From positions 27,212 through 91,211 of the forward strand of contig JBGSJV010000015.1 in the NCBI GenBank assembly GCA_041741535.1: a stretch of 64,000 nucleotides of DNA. The letters run 5' to 3'. Source of the DNA: M30B19 sp041741535. GTDB taxonomy: Bacteria > Planctomycetota > Planctomycetia > Pirellulales > Pirellulaceae. A program made the position numbers and the translations under genes. Positions 53,952-62,388 of this stretch are shown here, piece by piece. The first letter of the stretch is position 1. Each line of letters starts with the position of its first letter. The notes beneath the pieces were generated by a model. The model had not been told where the DNA came from. It did no database searches and saw only the letters and a program-made list of their open reading frames with translations.

Positions 53952-54770
53952 ATGGCGACGATGAACCAACCAATTTCAGGATCCGATGGTCAACCCGGCT
54001 TAACGACGAAAGTCTCCGATTTGTTGCCCGAACTTCGCGCGGGAAACATGGACGCCATCGATCAACTTGTTTCTCTGGCTCACGAACGATTACTGCAAAT
54101 CATTCGCGGAAAAAAGTACAAATTTTCGGGCGGCGTTTCGCCGCGTTACTATCGAGATGACGAACAGACCGGCCACATTTTTAGCGAACTTTATGCTCGT
54201 CTACGCAAAGCCGTCGAAACAGAGAAACTCACGGAACTTCACCATCCTGCAGGATTCTGGAAAATCGTCGCGGATCATGTGCGCTACATTCTGCTGGACT
54301 TGGCGCGTCAGCGGAAGCACGAACGAATGCGTTATCAGCAATCTTCTATGCGAACGGTTGAAACCGAACTTCCTGAAATAGGGCTGGCAACCCAAACTGC
54401 GGGCTCCATCGATTCCAATGTGATAGCCCAACAACCCGAACCCAACGATATTGCTGGCGGAGACCCTACCTATCGGACCGAAGTTTCTCAGGTTCACTCG
54501 CTTGATCACGTCCCAGATCATCGTCACGAGACCGTCGACAACCTACTTCTTCGCCTGGATCTGTTGGGGGCCATTGGCCAACTTGAAGAGCCGCACCAAA
54601 CGGTCTTTTCGATGTACTATCTCTTCGGCAAACGGCAAAGCGAAATCTCGGAACTGTTGCGTCCTGAAATGCCGGACCTTTACGAACGAAAAGTGAGCCG
54701 AGTCCTGGCGGAAGCTCGCGACTCGGTTCGCAGCATTCTCGGACAAACAGCTGCCGAGTGGTTTGATTGA
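53952..54770 (+). CDS. ECF-type sigma factor
   Basis: About 272 residues from the ATG of MATMNQPISGSDG; an ATG three codons later is also possible. Region 2 resembles the planctomycete ECF type that begins LLPELRAGNMDAIDQLVSLAHERLLQIIRGKKYKF, then GHIFSELYARLRKA and HPAGFWKIVADHVRYILLDLARQRKHER. A long polar linker (residues ~160-215) leads to region 4: LRLDLLGAIGQLEEPHQTVFSMYYLFGKRQSEISELL and RKVSRVLAEARDSVRSIL. It follows the giant kinase gene on the same strand, an arrangement common in planctomycetes, where phosphorylation of the sigma factor or its regulator is suspected. Convergent with the hydrolase gene. Confidence 0.85.
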   Translation: MATMNQPISGSDGQPGLTTKVSDLLPELRAGNMDAIDQLVSLAHERLLQIIRGKKYKFSGGVSPRYYRDDEQTGHIFSELYARLRKAVETEKLTELHHPAGFWKIVADHVRYILLDLARQRKHERMRYQQSSMRTVETELPEIGLATQTAGSIDSNVIAQQPEPNDIAGGDPTYRTEVSQVHSLDHVPDHRHETVDNLLLRLDLLGAIGQLEEPHQTVFSMYYLFGKRQSEISELLRPEMPDLYERKVSRVLAEARDSVRSILGQTAAEWFD

Positions 54771-54777
54771 CCGGCCA

Positions 54778-55938
54778 TCAAGGACGTTTTCGGAGTTGAA
54801 ACTCCAAGAATTGAAAGGCTTGTTCATTGGCCTCCGGCGTCGGGGCGTGTCCATTGCGAATCGTCATCGCCACTCGGTTCTCAAAACCGAGCAACCGATT
54901 TAATCGAACCGAGTGGTTCAACGCGACCCAATGTTCGAGCTCGTCTTGACCTTCACTGCCACCACCCGAAACCAAGAACGGGCGAGGAGCCATCAAGGCG
55001 TGCAGCTCATGGAGATTTCTCTTTTCATCAATCAAGCGACGATAGGCTCCCGTTCGAGGATTTTCCAAGTTGACTATTCCCGGACGGCGTTGCTCCGATG
55101 GTCCTCGTTCAAAGTCGTAACCCAAATACCACTTCTCCCAGTAGTTTCCATTCGGGTCCGTCTCCTTCCAGACGATTGCGGGATCGCCCCAGACTGCACA
55201 GGCGAAGTCATCGTGCAAGCAAGCGGCAAACATCGCCCACTTGCCGCCAAAGGAATGCCCCATGATCCCGATTCGTTGTCTATCGACTTCAGGCAAATTC
55301 GCCAAGGCTCGCTGAGCATGGGCAGCGGTGTATGCCAACAACGACAACGGCTGGACGGGCGCGAACAACTTTGGATCACGAACATCCTTGATGTTCAGCG
55401 TTCCGCCCAAACACAGAACCACAAATCCACGCCGTACCAACTGGGCACCAAAATCAAACTTCCCCACATCCTTCGGATTCAAACCAGCACTATCCTCGGC
55501 GTTGTACCACGGAACGACCACGGCAGGAAACGGTCTCCGACCAGGCGGAATCAAGAGATAGTGGGGCTCGGAAAAAACTCCAGGAGCAATCTCTAGCGAC
55601 ACTTGATGCTGAGCGTACTCCGATAGCACTTCGGATTCCAAGTACTTCAGTCGCGGGGCTTCCATTAAGTCTGGCCACGGACCGAGCACCTCTTTCCAAT
55701 CATGTTGGAGCTCCTGACGCCGACGCCGCCAATCTTCCGGTGACTGAACGCGCGCGCCGCTATTGAATCGCAACACATCGCGGTAATCTCCGTATTGGCC
55801 ATCGTACTCCGCTGGGGGAGCAAAAAATCGGATGTCGAAGGCCGACTCACTCGGCGTGGCATTTTCCTGCGTCAATCCGTTTGACGCAGATACTGAAATC
55901 AACATCCCCACCAAAAAATGGCGAACGAATTTCCACAT
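54778..55938 (-). CDS. Exported alpha/beta hydrolase (acetyl xylan esterase/dienelactone hydrolase-like)
   Basis: A 386-residue secreted enzyme starting at MWKFVRHFLVGMLISVSASNG; GGAAG lies seven bases before the ATG, favouring it over a GTG six codons upstream. The nucleophile elbow is GIMGHSFGGKWAMF (Ser), the likely acid is in FLVSGGGSEGQDELEHW, and the His in TIRNGHAPTPE. The lid-like N-terminal part (VLRFNSGARVQSPEDWRRRRQELQHDW) is typical of planctomycete glucuronoyl/acetyl esterase relatives. Substrate unknown, probably an acylated polysaccharide. Confidence 0.88.
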   Translation of the reverse strand: MWKFVRHFLVGMLISVSASNGLTQENATPSESAFDIRFFAPPAEYDGQYGDYRDVLRFNSGARVQSPEDWRRRRQELQHDWKEVLGPWPDLMEAPRLKYLESEVLSEYAQHQVSLEIAPGVFSEPHYLLIPPGRRPFPAVVVPWYNAEDSAGLNPKDVGKFDFGAQLVRRGFVVLCLGGTLNIKDVRDPKLFAPVQPLSLLAYTAAHAQRALANLPEVDRQRIGIMGHSFGGKWAMFAACLHDDFACAVWGDPAIVWKETDPNGNYWEKWYLGYDFERGPSEQRRPGIVNLENPRTGAYRRLIDEKRNLHELHALMAPRPFLVSGGGSEGQDELEHWVALNHSVRLNRLLGFENRVAMTIRNGHAPTPEANEQAFQFLEFQLRKRP

Positions 55939-56075
55939 CGTTGCTTCCAATCCCACTATGTTTTGTTGACGCCGATTTCGATAGACCCCATAATGATCGC
56001 ATTGCCTCCTGCTGGAGTGATCACTGAGAGATTTTTTTGGGAGCGATCTGAAGATTGTACTAAAGGCGATGGACG

Positions 56076-56717
56076 ATGAGCAGTGCTGAAAAACTTGAAT
56101 GGATGGATGTCGCCACGTATCTGCGGCTCGAAGCCACGGCTCCGCACAAATCCGAGTACGTCGATGGCGTGCTCCGGTCCATGGCCGGAGCGATCAATCG
56201 CCATAATCTCATTGCGACAAATGTTTCAGGAATCTTGTTCGGCCAACTTCGCGGCAAACCGTGCCGAGCCTACAATTCCGACACCAAAATCCGCATCCGA
56301 CGGCGTGAATCCACTTGGTTCTATTACCCCGACGCATCGGTCATTTGCTTGCCCAACGAGCCCACCGATGCGTATCAAGATCGACCGGTAATAGTGCTCG
56401 AGGTCCTCTCACGTAGTACTCGGGGCACAGACCTGGATGAGAAATTGAGCCACTATCTTAGCATCCCATCACTCGAGTATTTCCTGGCTCTTGAACAAAC
56501 GGCGCCACAAGCAATTCTCATGCGCCGCGTCGATAAAGGGTTCCTCCGCGAAACCTACGAAGGCCTGGACTCGGTCATCCACTTACCAGAGATCGGCTGT
56601 CACTTGTCATTAGGCGAAGTTTATTCGGACATCGACTTCTCTCCCGAAGCTATTCGGGAAGAACTGCCAGATTACGCTCACGCAACCAGCGAGATTGAGC
56701 CCACTTGTCATGATTAG
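56076..56717 (+). CDS. Uma2 family (DUF820) putative endonuclease
   Basis: A 213-residue protein starting MSSAEKLEWMDVATYLRLEA. It has the Uma2/DUF820 pattern: KSEYVDGVLRSMAGA, HNLIATNVSGILFGQL, PDASVICLPNEPTDAYQDRPVIVLEVLSRSTRGTDLDEKLSHYLSI and LEYFLALEQ. The E-V-L-S-x-S-T motif with a preceding D (YPDASV) is the restriction-endonuclease-like active site. Role in cells is unknown; often found beside mobile or defence genes. The following gene starts within its last codons. Confidence 0.9.
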   Translation: MSSAEKLEWMDVATYLRLEATAPHKSEYVDGVLRSMAGAINRHNLIATNVSGILFGQLRGKPCRAYNSDTKIRIRRRESTWFYYPDASVICLPNEPTDAYQDRPVIVLEVLSRSTRGTDLDEKLSHYLSIPSLEYFLALEQTAPQAILMRRVDKGFLRETYEGLDSVIHLPEIGCHLSLGEVYSDIDFSPEAIREELPDYAHATSEIEPTCHD

Positions 56718-58251
56718 TTATCGGAAAAAACACTGGTTGTGTATATTTTTGGTATTCTTGGTAATCGACTGGCTTTTCGAATCACCGCCGTCATTGGATG
56801 GGCAAGAGCCACCGAAAGTTTCGCCTGCCACGGATTATTTTGGCCTCCGAGCCCTCGATCAAGAAACCGGCCGCGGTGTGCCGTTGGTCCGTTTCAAAAC
56901 GACAAGCAACATCGTCTTCTGGTCCGACAGCCAAGGTTACGTGGCGTTCAACGAACCGGGCCTGATGGATACGGAAGTTCACTTTGAAATCGATTCGCCC
57001 GGTTACGAAGCTATCGCGGATGGATTTGGATTTCGCGGGATTCGCGTTACTCCCCAAGGCGGACAAGTGGCCGAAATTCGTTTGAAACGCATCAATTTAG
57101 CCGAGCGTATCGGGCGTCTCACTGGACAAGGCATCTATCGCGACAGCGAACTGTTGGGCTTGCCCGTTCCACCCAATTCCCGATCTCTCCAAGCCGGTGT
57201 GACCGGCAGCGATTCGGTGCAAATGGTGCCTTATCGCGGACGTCTGTTTTGGCTATGGGGTGATACGAACTTGGCTTATTATCCGCTGGGGAATTTTCAC
57301 GTGACGGCTGCGACCAGCCCATGGCCGGGAGCTGACTCGTTCCCGACGGTCGATGACGTCGCGCTCGATTATTTCACCGATCCGACGACTGGCCGAGCAA
57401 AAAAGATGTTGCCATTGGAGTCGCCGGGGGCGGTGTGGTTATTCGGCTTGGTCAACCTGACTTCAGGAGATCAGGAGACCTTGGTTGCCCATTACTCGCG
57501 ACATTTGCGATTGGGGGAGATGGTCGAACATGGGATTGCAACCTTTGATGATGCGAGCCAACAGTTTCAGATTCAAACCACGTTTGACTTAAGCAATACT
57601 TGGAGAATGCCCCGTGGCCAAGCGTTTCGGCATCAAGATGCCGACGGTGACTTCGTGTACTTTGCAGACCCATTTCCCGTGACCCGAGTGCCCGCCCAGC
57701 TGAAGTCGTTCTGCGATCCGCAGCAATATCAAGCTTATGCCTGGGATCCTTCGTCGCAAATGTACCGATGGCAGAGTACCGAGGCGCCAACCAGCCAAGC
57801 GCGTGAGAAAGTACAAATTACCGAACAGAAAATACCTTCAACTTCAGCACGCTTTCAAGTCGTCGACCGTGACACTCGTCGCCCGGTGGTTATCCACCGT
57901 GCCAGCGTCAATTGGAATCATTACCGTCGGTGTTGGATCATGATCGGATGCGAAATCAATCCCAGCGGCGTGCCTAGTCACTTGGGCGAAGTTTGGTACG
58001 CGGAATCTCCTGAGCTCACTGGGCCGTGGACCACGGACGTTCAGATCGCTACGCATCCGGGGTACTCGTTCTATAATCCAAGGCATCATGTCGTTTGGGA
58101 TCAAGTAGATGGACGTTACATCTATTTCGAAGGAACGTACACACAGATGTTTTCGGGCAGCCAGACGCCGACTCCACGGTACGAATACAATCAAATGCTG
58201 TATCGCTTGGATCTAGCAACCACAGCCTCTCACGATTCCACCGACGAGTAA
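56710..58251 (+). CDS. Exported protein with glycosidase-like beta-propeller features
   Basis: A 513-residue protein starting at MISYRKKHWLCIFLVFLVIDW, a hydrophobic anchor or signal peptide; its ATG lies eight bases before the end of the Uma2 gene (ATGATTAG overlap). A carboxypeptidase-regulatory-like segment (GRGVPLVRFKTTSNIVFWSDSQGYVAFNEPGL) comes first. The main part has beta-propeller blades with aromatic residues (YRGRLFWLWGDTNLAYYPLGNF, DADGDFVYFADPFPVTRVP, WNHYRRCWIMIGCE, GEVWYAESPELTGPW) reminiscent of GH43/DUF4185-like folds. No catalytic acid pair can be assigned. Function unknown. Confidence 0.7.
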   Translation: MISYRKKHWLCIFLVFLVIDWLFESPPSLDGQEPPKVSPATDYFGLRALDQETGRGVPLVRFKTTSNIVFWSDSQGYVAFNEPGLMDTEVHFEIDSPGYEAIADGFGFRGIRVTPQGGQVAEIRLKRINLAERIGRLTGQGIYRDSELLGLPVPPNSRSLQAGVTGSDSVQMVPYRGRLFWLWGDTNLAYYPLGNFHVTAATSPWPGADSFPTVDDVALDYFTDPTTGRAKKMLPLESPGAVWLFGLVNLTSGDQETLVAHYSRHLRLGEMVEHGIATFDDASQQFQIQTTFDLSNTWRMPRGQAFRHQDADGDFVYFADPFPVTRVPAQLKSFCDPQQYQAYAWDPSSQMYRWQSTEAPTSQAREKVQITEQKIPSTSARFQVVDRDTRRPVVIHRASVNWNHYRRCWIMIGCEINPSGVPSHLGEVWYAESPELTGPWTTDVQIATHPGYSFYNPRHHVVWDQVDGRYIYFEGTYTQMFSGSQTPTPRYEYNQMLYRLDLATTASHDSTDE

Positions 58252-58771
58252 CACCCATGTGAAGAGTTGGTAAAAGCTGCGGACTGGCGGCTGAGAATGT
58301 GGTTCGCCAGACTCTGGCGGCCGGCCCCAGGTTCCAACTCACTTACTGTCTTAACTACCACCACAAAAACAAACGAATACAATCAATAGTAAGCGAAATA
58401 ACCCAATCGTTCACACCGGATACCCCACGACGCCCAAAACTAACAACAACGCTGTCCAACCGCGGGCCGCTAGCAGACTGGCGACCCAAAGGACTGGTAA
58501 TTTTCTTTGGCGGATAGAACCGGCATTTCCAACTCCTCGAATGGGAAATGCCAAAGTAATCGCCGGGAACTCCCACAAATAGTCACAGCAGAAGCCCATT
58601 TGGCTCCCGGGGCGGACCAAAGCTTTCCCGAAATTCGGTAGAATCCAGGAGACAATGAGCCGCGGTCCGTATCGACCGCAAATCGTCGGAAGACGATGGA
58701 CCACAAATAACGAACACGGCGTCCCCTGATTGAGCCGTGCCCGACATGCTCGCTGCGCGTGAGCAAACTAA
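58252..58771. other. 520-base intergenic region with two palindromes
   Basis: After the propeller gene lies CGCCAGA-C-TCTGGCG (58305-58319), a perfect 7-bp palindrome about 55 bases past the stop, plausible as a terminator. At 58522-58552 GGCATTTCC pairs with GGAAATGCC over nine bases around a 13-base loop. Minus-strand frames across the region look non-coding. The promoter of the sigma/kinase/matrixin operon must lie in the right half; I do not see clear promoter boxes. Confidence 0.5.
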
Positions 58772-59368
58772 ATGACCGCGAGACGTCCCATGATTGAAAA
58801 AACAACCGACTTTTCGCTGTTAAGGCAAGTGCGACTTGGACAGCAAGATGCCGCCACGGCGTTATACTTGCGGTATGCCACACAACTGCGGCGGATGGCA
58901 GATCGCTCCATATCCGCAGATTTGGCCGTTCGAGTTTCCGGCGAAGACATCGTGCAAAGCGTGTTTCGCACGTTTTTTCGGCGTGCTTCCAACGGACAAT
59001 ACGACATTGGAGACGCGGATGGCTTTTGGCGATTACTGCTTGTAATCGCGTTGAATAAGATCCGCGCGTGCGGCAATCATCATCGCGCGTCCAAACGATC
59101 CGTGAGCCGAACGCAACCCTTGGAACATGAACTGGATTCTCCGGTCTCTCGGGACGACGAAGAATCAGCCTTTCAGATTTTAAAGCTAACCATTGACGAG
59201 CTGATCCGATCCTTGCCGCCGGAACATCATGAGATAGTCTTTATGCGTATCGAAGGCCGTGAAATCAACGAGATCGCCGAAAAAACACGGCGAGCGAAGC
59301 GCTCGATCGAACGTATCCTCCAAGTCTTTCGCAAGCAACTCAGCGAAACGCTTGAGGGTCAATCATGA
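58772..59368 (+). CDS. ECF sigma factor, first gene of the kinase/protease operon
   Basis: A 198-residue sigma factor. Region 2: DFSLLRQVRLGQQDAATALYLRYATQLRRM, then SGEDIVQSVFRTFFRRASNGQYDIGDADGFWRLLLVIALNKI. Region 4: LIRSLPPEHHEIVFMRIEGREINEIAEKTRRAKRSIERILQVF. A second ATG six codons in (58790) could be the true start; neither has a clear ribosome-binding site. The stop overlaps the start of the 1007-residue kinase by four bases (ATGA). The planctomycete class in which a sigma is encoded directly with a Ser/Thr kinase is thought to be controlled by that kinase. Confidence 0.92.
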   Translation: MTARRPMIEKTTDFSLLRQVRLGQQDAATALYLRYATQLRRMADRSISADLAVRVSGEDIVQSVFRTFFRRASNGQYDIGDADGFWRLLLVIALNKIRACGNHHRASKRSVSRTQPLEHELDSPVSRDDEESAFQILKLTIDELIRSLPPEHHEIVFMRIEGREINEIAEKTRRAKRSIERILQVFRKQLSETLEGQS

Positions 59369-62300
59369 GGTCCATTTCACGTCCTGCCGTTTCGCGGCCG
59401 GCGACTACGTCGATATTGTCGAATGAGGCGGAGCAACTCTTGCAACGGTTTGAACTGGAATGGTCCAACAGCGATGGAACCGTGCCTTCAGTGACGACCT
59501 ATCTTTTGGACGAAAACCATGCTCATCGATCGGCGCTACTGGAAGAATTGCTGCGAGTAGACTTGGAGTTCCGCCATTCGCGCCAACTGCCCTACTCGGT
59601 CGATGACTACCTGGCTCGCTTTCCTGAACTATTGGATCAGCCGGCTGCCGTCGCCCGAATTCGGGCCGAAGCCGAACGTCAAGCCGTGTTGAGCAGCGGA
59701 TGCAGGCCGAATGACTTTCCCTCACCCAACGCGTTGTTCCTCGGATTTCAGTTGGTGGGGATTCTTGGGCGGGGCGCCTTTGGCCAAGTTTACTTGGCAC
59801 GTCAAGACGACTTAGCAAGGCGATTGGTTGCGTTGAAGGTGACGCGTGGGCAAAACGCCGAAGCGCAGCGGTTGGCTCGTTTGCAGCACACCAATATCGT
59901 GCCCGTATTTTCAGTTCATCAGCAAGGAGAGTTACAAGCAATTTGCATGCCGTTCCTGGGCATCATGACACTGGCGGATTTGCTCGCGGAGTCCCAACAC
60001 TTTGGCTCGACACGATCCACGGGGCGCGAACTCATCCAAACCATTGCCGATCACAAGGCCAAAACACTACCCGATTTGGTGTCGCCGAAACTCAGCGATT
60101 TTGTTTCGCAGCCATCAACGACATCGAGCGAGTCGCGATACCTGGCGCTTGGTGACCGAGCTCCCTTCCAGTCGCTCGCATGGATCTGGCAACAGTTGGC
60201 AGAAGGGCTCGATTATGCTCATTCCCTTGGAATTGTTCATGGCGACGTCAAGCCCGCCAACATTTTGATAAGTGATGCCGGTCGACCATTATTATTAGAC
60301 TTTAATTTAGCGACCAGCCGAGCAGATGATGCCGTGCAAGCGATTGGTGGTACATTGCCGTACATGTCAGCCGAGCATCTTCAATGCGTCAAAGACGGCG
60401 GCTTCGCATCGCCGGATTCCGATCTGTATTCGTTGGGTATTGTTTTTTATGAGCTATTAACCGGGAAACGTCCGTTCCCGACTTATGCGGGTTCCTTCGA
60501 TGACCAAGTTGAGCGGCTCCTGCAAGATCGAAGAACGACGGTTGCGCCGATACGCCAAACGGCTCCACAACTACCTATCGACCTGGCCGCCATTGTTGAC
60601 AAGTGCTTGTCGAAAACCGCGGAACAGCGATATCAATCCGCCGTGGAAGTTGCGGAAGATCTTGAACGCTTTCTAAATCGCAAGCCTCTGAGGTTCGCTC
60701 AAAATCGATCGCTGCGCGTGAGGTTTCGCAATTGGTGTTATCATCATCCCCGCCTGACGTCGGGAACATCCGTGGCTGTCCTGGCGGCCGTTTTACTCAC
60801 CGCTCTGACTGTCGCATTTTTGGCTGGTCAGCAACAATTGACGCGATGGGAAAACCAAGCCGCAGTTCAGCACTGGAACCAGCAGCTTCTTCAGGCGCGC
60901 CTACCGCTCATGGTCGTCGATCTTCCGACCGCTCAAGTCGAATTACGAGCAACTGCATTGCTGGAAGTTTTGGATCAGGCACCACAAGTAATCAAGACGT
61001 GGGAGTCTTCTCGAGTTGGTATAGATCCGCGCGAGTCCTTAGGCAACGGAAGCTGGGTAGATGATATTGTGGCCAGTCGTCTCACATTGGCCGGTGCGAT
61101 GCTGCGGACCGTAGCCAGCATTGAGAATGTGGATCAACGCCGGCTTAAGCTTGCCGCCGTCGAGTCGCAGCACGAGTGGCTAACTTCTCATATCGATAAA
61201 GTCGAGGAATCCCCCGCGTTTGGTCTACAAAAGAGTCGTCATGCCCAACTCGTTGGCGACGCAAACAATTTTGCCAAATGGCGAGAGAATGCATTGGCTC
61301 ACCCGGCAATTTCAACAACCGATCGTCGGCTATTGGCCAATGAATGGTACGTGGAAGGCGATGTCGATCGAGCCATGTCGGCACTTCAAGGCGTGATTCG
61401 CGACGACCCGCTTGACGCGGAAGCTTGGCTCTTGTTAGGAAACACGCAAGCAGCCGCAAACAACCTGCCCTCTGCCGAAGCCAGTTATTCGGTTTGCATC
61501 GGCCTGGACGCTGATTCAGCAATTGCATGGTACAACCGCGGGCGAGTGCGATATGACTTGGGTAATCGCTTGGGGGCACTGGATGACTATTCACGCGTCA
61601 TCGCCTTGGAGCCCAACGATCCCGCTGCGTTCGGCAACCGAGCGTTGATTCACATGGACCAACAAGATTGGCAAGCCGCCGAACAAGATTTGTCACGGGC
61701 TATCGCCTGCCGCGGAAGCGAAGCTCGCCTAATTTATTTGCGGGCACAGGTCTATCAAGCTTTGGAAATGACCGCGGACGCCGAACAAGATTTGGACACG
61801 TTTTTGCAGACCGAGCCGGACGACGAAGAGAGCCTGTTGACGAGAGGCGTTCTACGAATACAACGCGGCGACCGGGAAGGCGGCCTGAGCGACTTTTACA
61901 CGGCCACTCGTAGGTTCCCAGTGTCGGCAACCGCGTGGAATAACATTTCAGCCATCCTCGCGAATTCAACTGAGGAAACGGCTGCCGCCATCGAGGCCAT
62001 GGAGCGAGTTATTGCGATCGAACCACAAAATGCGACCGCGTATGCAACCTTGGCGGTCCTGCTTGCGAGAAATGGGGATCGAGCTCGGGCGCTGGAAATT
62101 GCCTCACAAGCGTTGGATCTGGACGATTCTCCGGACACGATGTATCGTATCGTCGGGGTTTATGCACAAACGTCCATTCTGAATGCCAGCGACGCCCAGG
62201 AAGCTCTGGCAATCCTGGCCCGTGTCGCAAAATCATCGCCCGAACTGGTGTTGCAGTATTGGGATCGCGACCCTGACCTGGAACCGTTATCGGGTATGAA

Positions 62301-62388
62301 CGATCTTCGTCGTTTGCGTGACGCACTTCAAACAATCCAGAATTTATCTCAGCCAGATTCGAACCGGACCGGAGAACATCATGAGTGA
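59365..62388 (+). CDS. Membrane Ser/Thr kinase with extracytoplasmic TPR repeats
   Basis: A 1007-residue protein coupled to the sigma gene. The N-terminal ~125 residues (EAEQLLQRFELEWSNSDGTVPSVTTYLLDE) resemble a domain that precedes many planctomycete kinases. The kinase core (~130-450) has LVGILGRGAFGQVYLAR, VALKVTRG, GIVHGDVKPANILIS (catalytic loop HGD, not HRD) and LLLDFNLATS (DFN in place of DFG), then GTLPYMSAEHL. A transmembrane helix spans ~467-488. The C-terminal ~500 residues have TPRs from ~685 (AWLLLGNTQAAANNLPSAEASYSVCIGLD, AIAWYNRGRVRYDLGNRLGALDDYSRVIALEPNDPAAFGNRALIHM). Because the catalytic Asp and the Mg-binding Asp are kept, activity is plausible. Confidence 0.92.
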   Translation: MRSISRPAVSRPATTSILSNEAEQLLQRFELEWSNSDGTVPSVTTYLLDENHAHRSALLEELLRVDLEFRHSRQLPYSVDDYLARFPELLDQPAAVARIRAEAERQAVLSSGCRPNDFPSPNALFLGFQLVGILGRGAFGQVYLARQDDLARRLVALKVTRGQNAEAQRLARLQHTNIVPVFSVHQQGELQAICMPFLGIMTLADLLAESQHFGSTRSTGRELIQTIADHKAKTLPDLVSPKLSDFVSQPSTTSSESRYLALGDRAPFQSLAWIWQQLAEGLDYAHSLGIVHGDVKPANILISDAGRPLLLDFNLATSRADDAVQAIGGTLPYMSAEHLQCVKDGGFASPDSDLYSLGIVFYELLTGKRPFPTYAGSFDDQVERLLQDRRTTVAPIRQTAPQLPIDLAAIVDKCLSKTAEQRYQSAVEVAEDLERFLNRKPLRFAQNRSLRVRFRNWCYHHPRLTSGTSVAVLAAVLLTALTVAFLAGQQQLTRWENQAAVQHWNQQLLQARLPLMVVDLPTAQVELRATALLEVLDQAPQVIKTWESSRVGIDPRESLGNGSWVDDIVASRLTLAGAMLRTVASIENVDQRRLKLAAVESQHEWLTSHIDKVEESPAFGLQKSRHAQLVGDANNFAKWRENALAHPAISTTDRRLLANEWYVEGDVDRAMSALQGVIRDDPLDAEAWLLLGNTQAAANNLPSAEASYSVCIGLDADSAIAWYNRGRVRYDLGNRLGALDDYSRVIALEPNDPAAFGNRALIHMDQQDWQAAEQDLSRAIACRGSEARLIYLRAQVYQALEMTADAEQDLDTFLQTEPDDEESLLTRGVLRIQRGDREGGLSDFYTATRRFPVSATAWNNISAILANSTEETAAAIEAMERVIAIEPQNATAYATLAVLLARNGDRARALEIASQALDLDDSPDTMYRIVGVYAQTSILNASDAQEALAILARVAKSSPELVLQYWDRDPDLEPLSGMNDLRRLRDALQTIQNLSQPDSNRTGEHHE

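Noticed and set aside
53608..53964. 118-codon plus-strand frame across the small gene and hairpin
   Set aside because: The overlapping 55-codon frame has the better ribosome-binding site and the hairpin ends its transcript.
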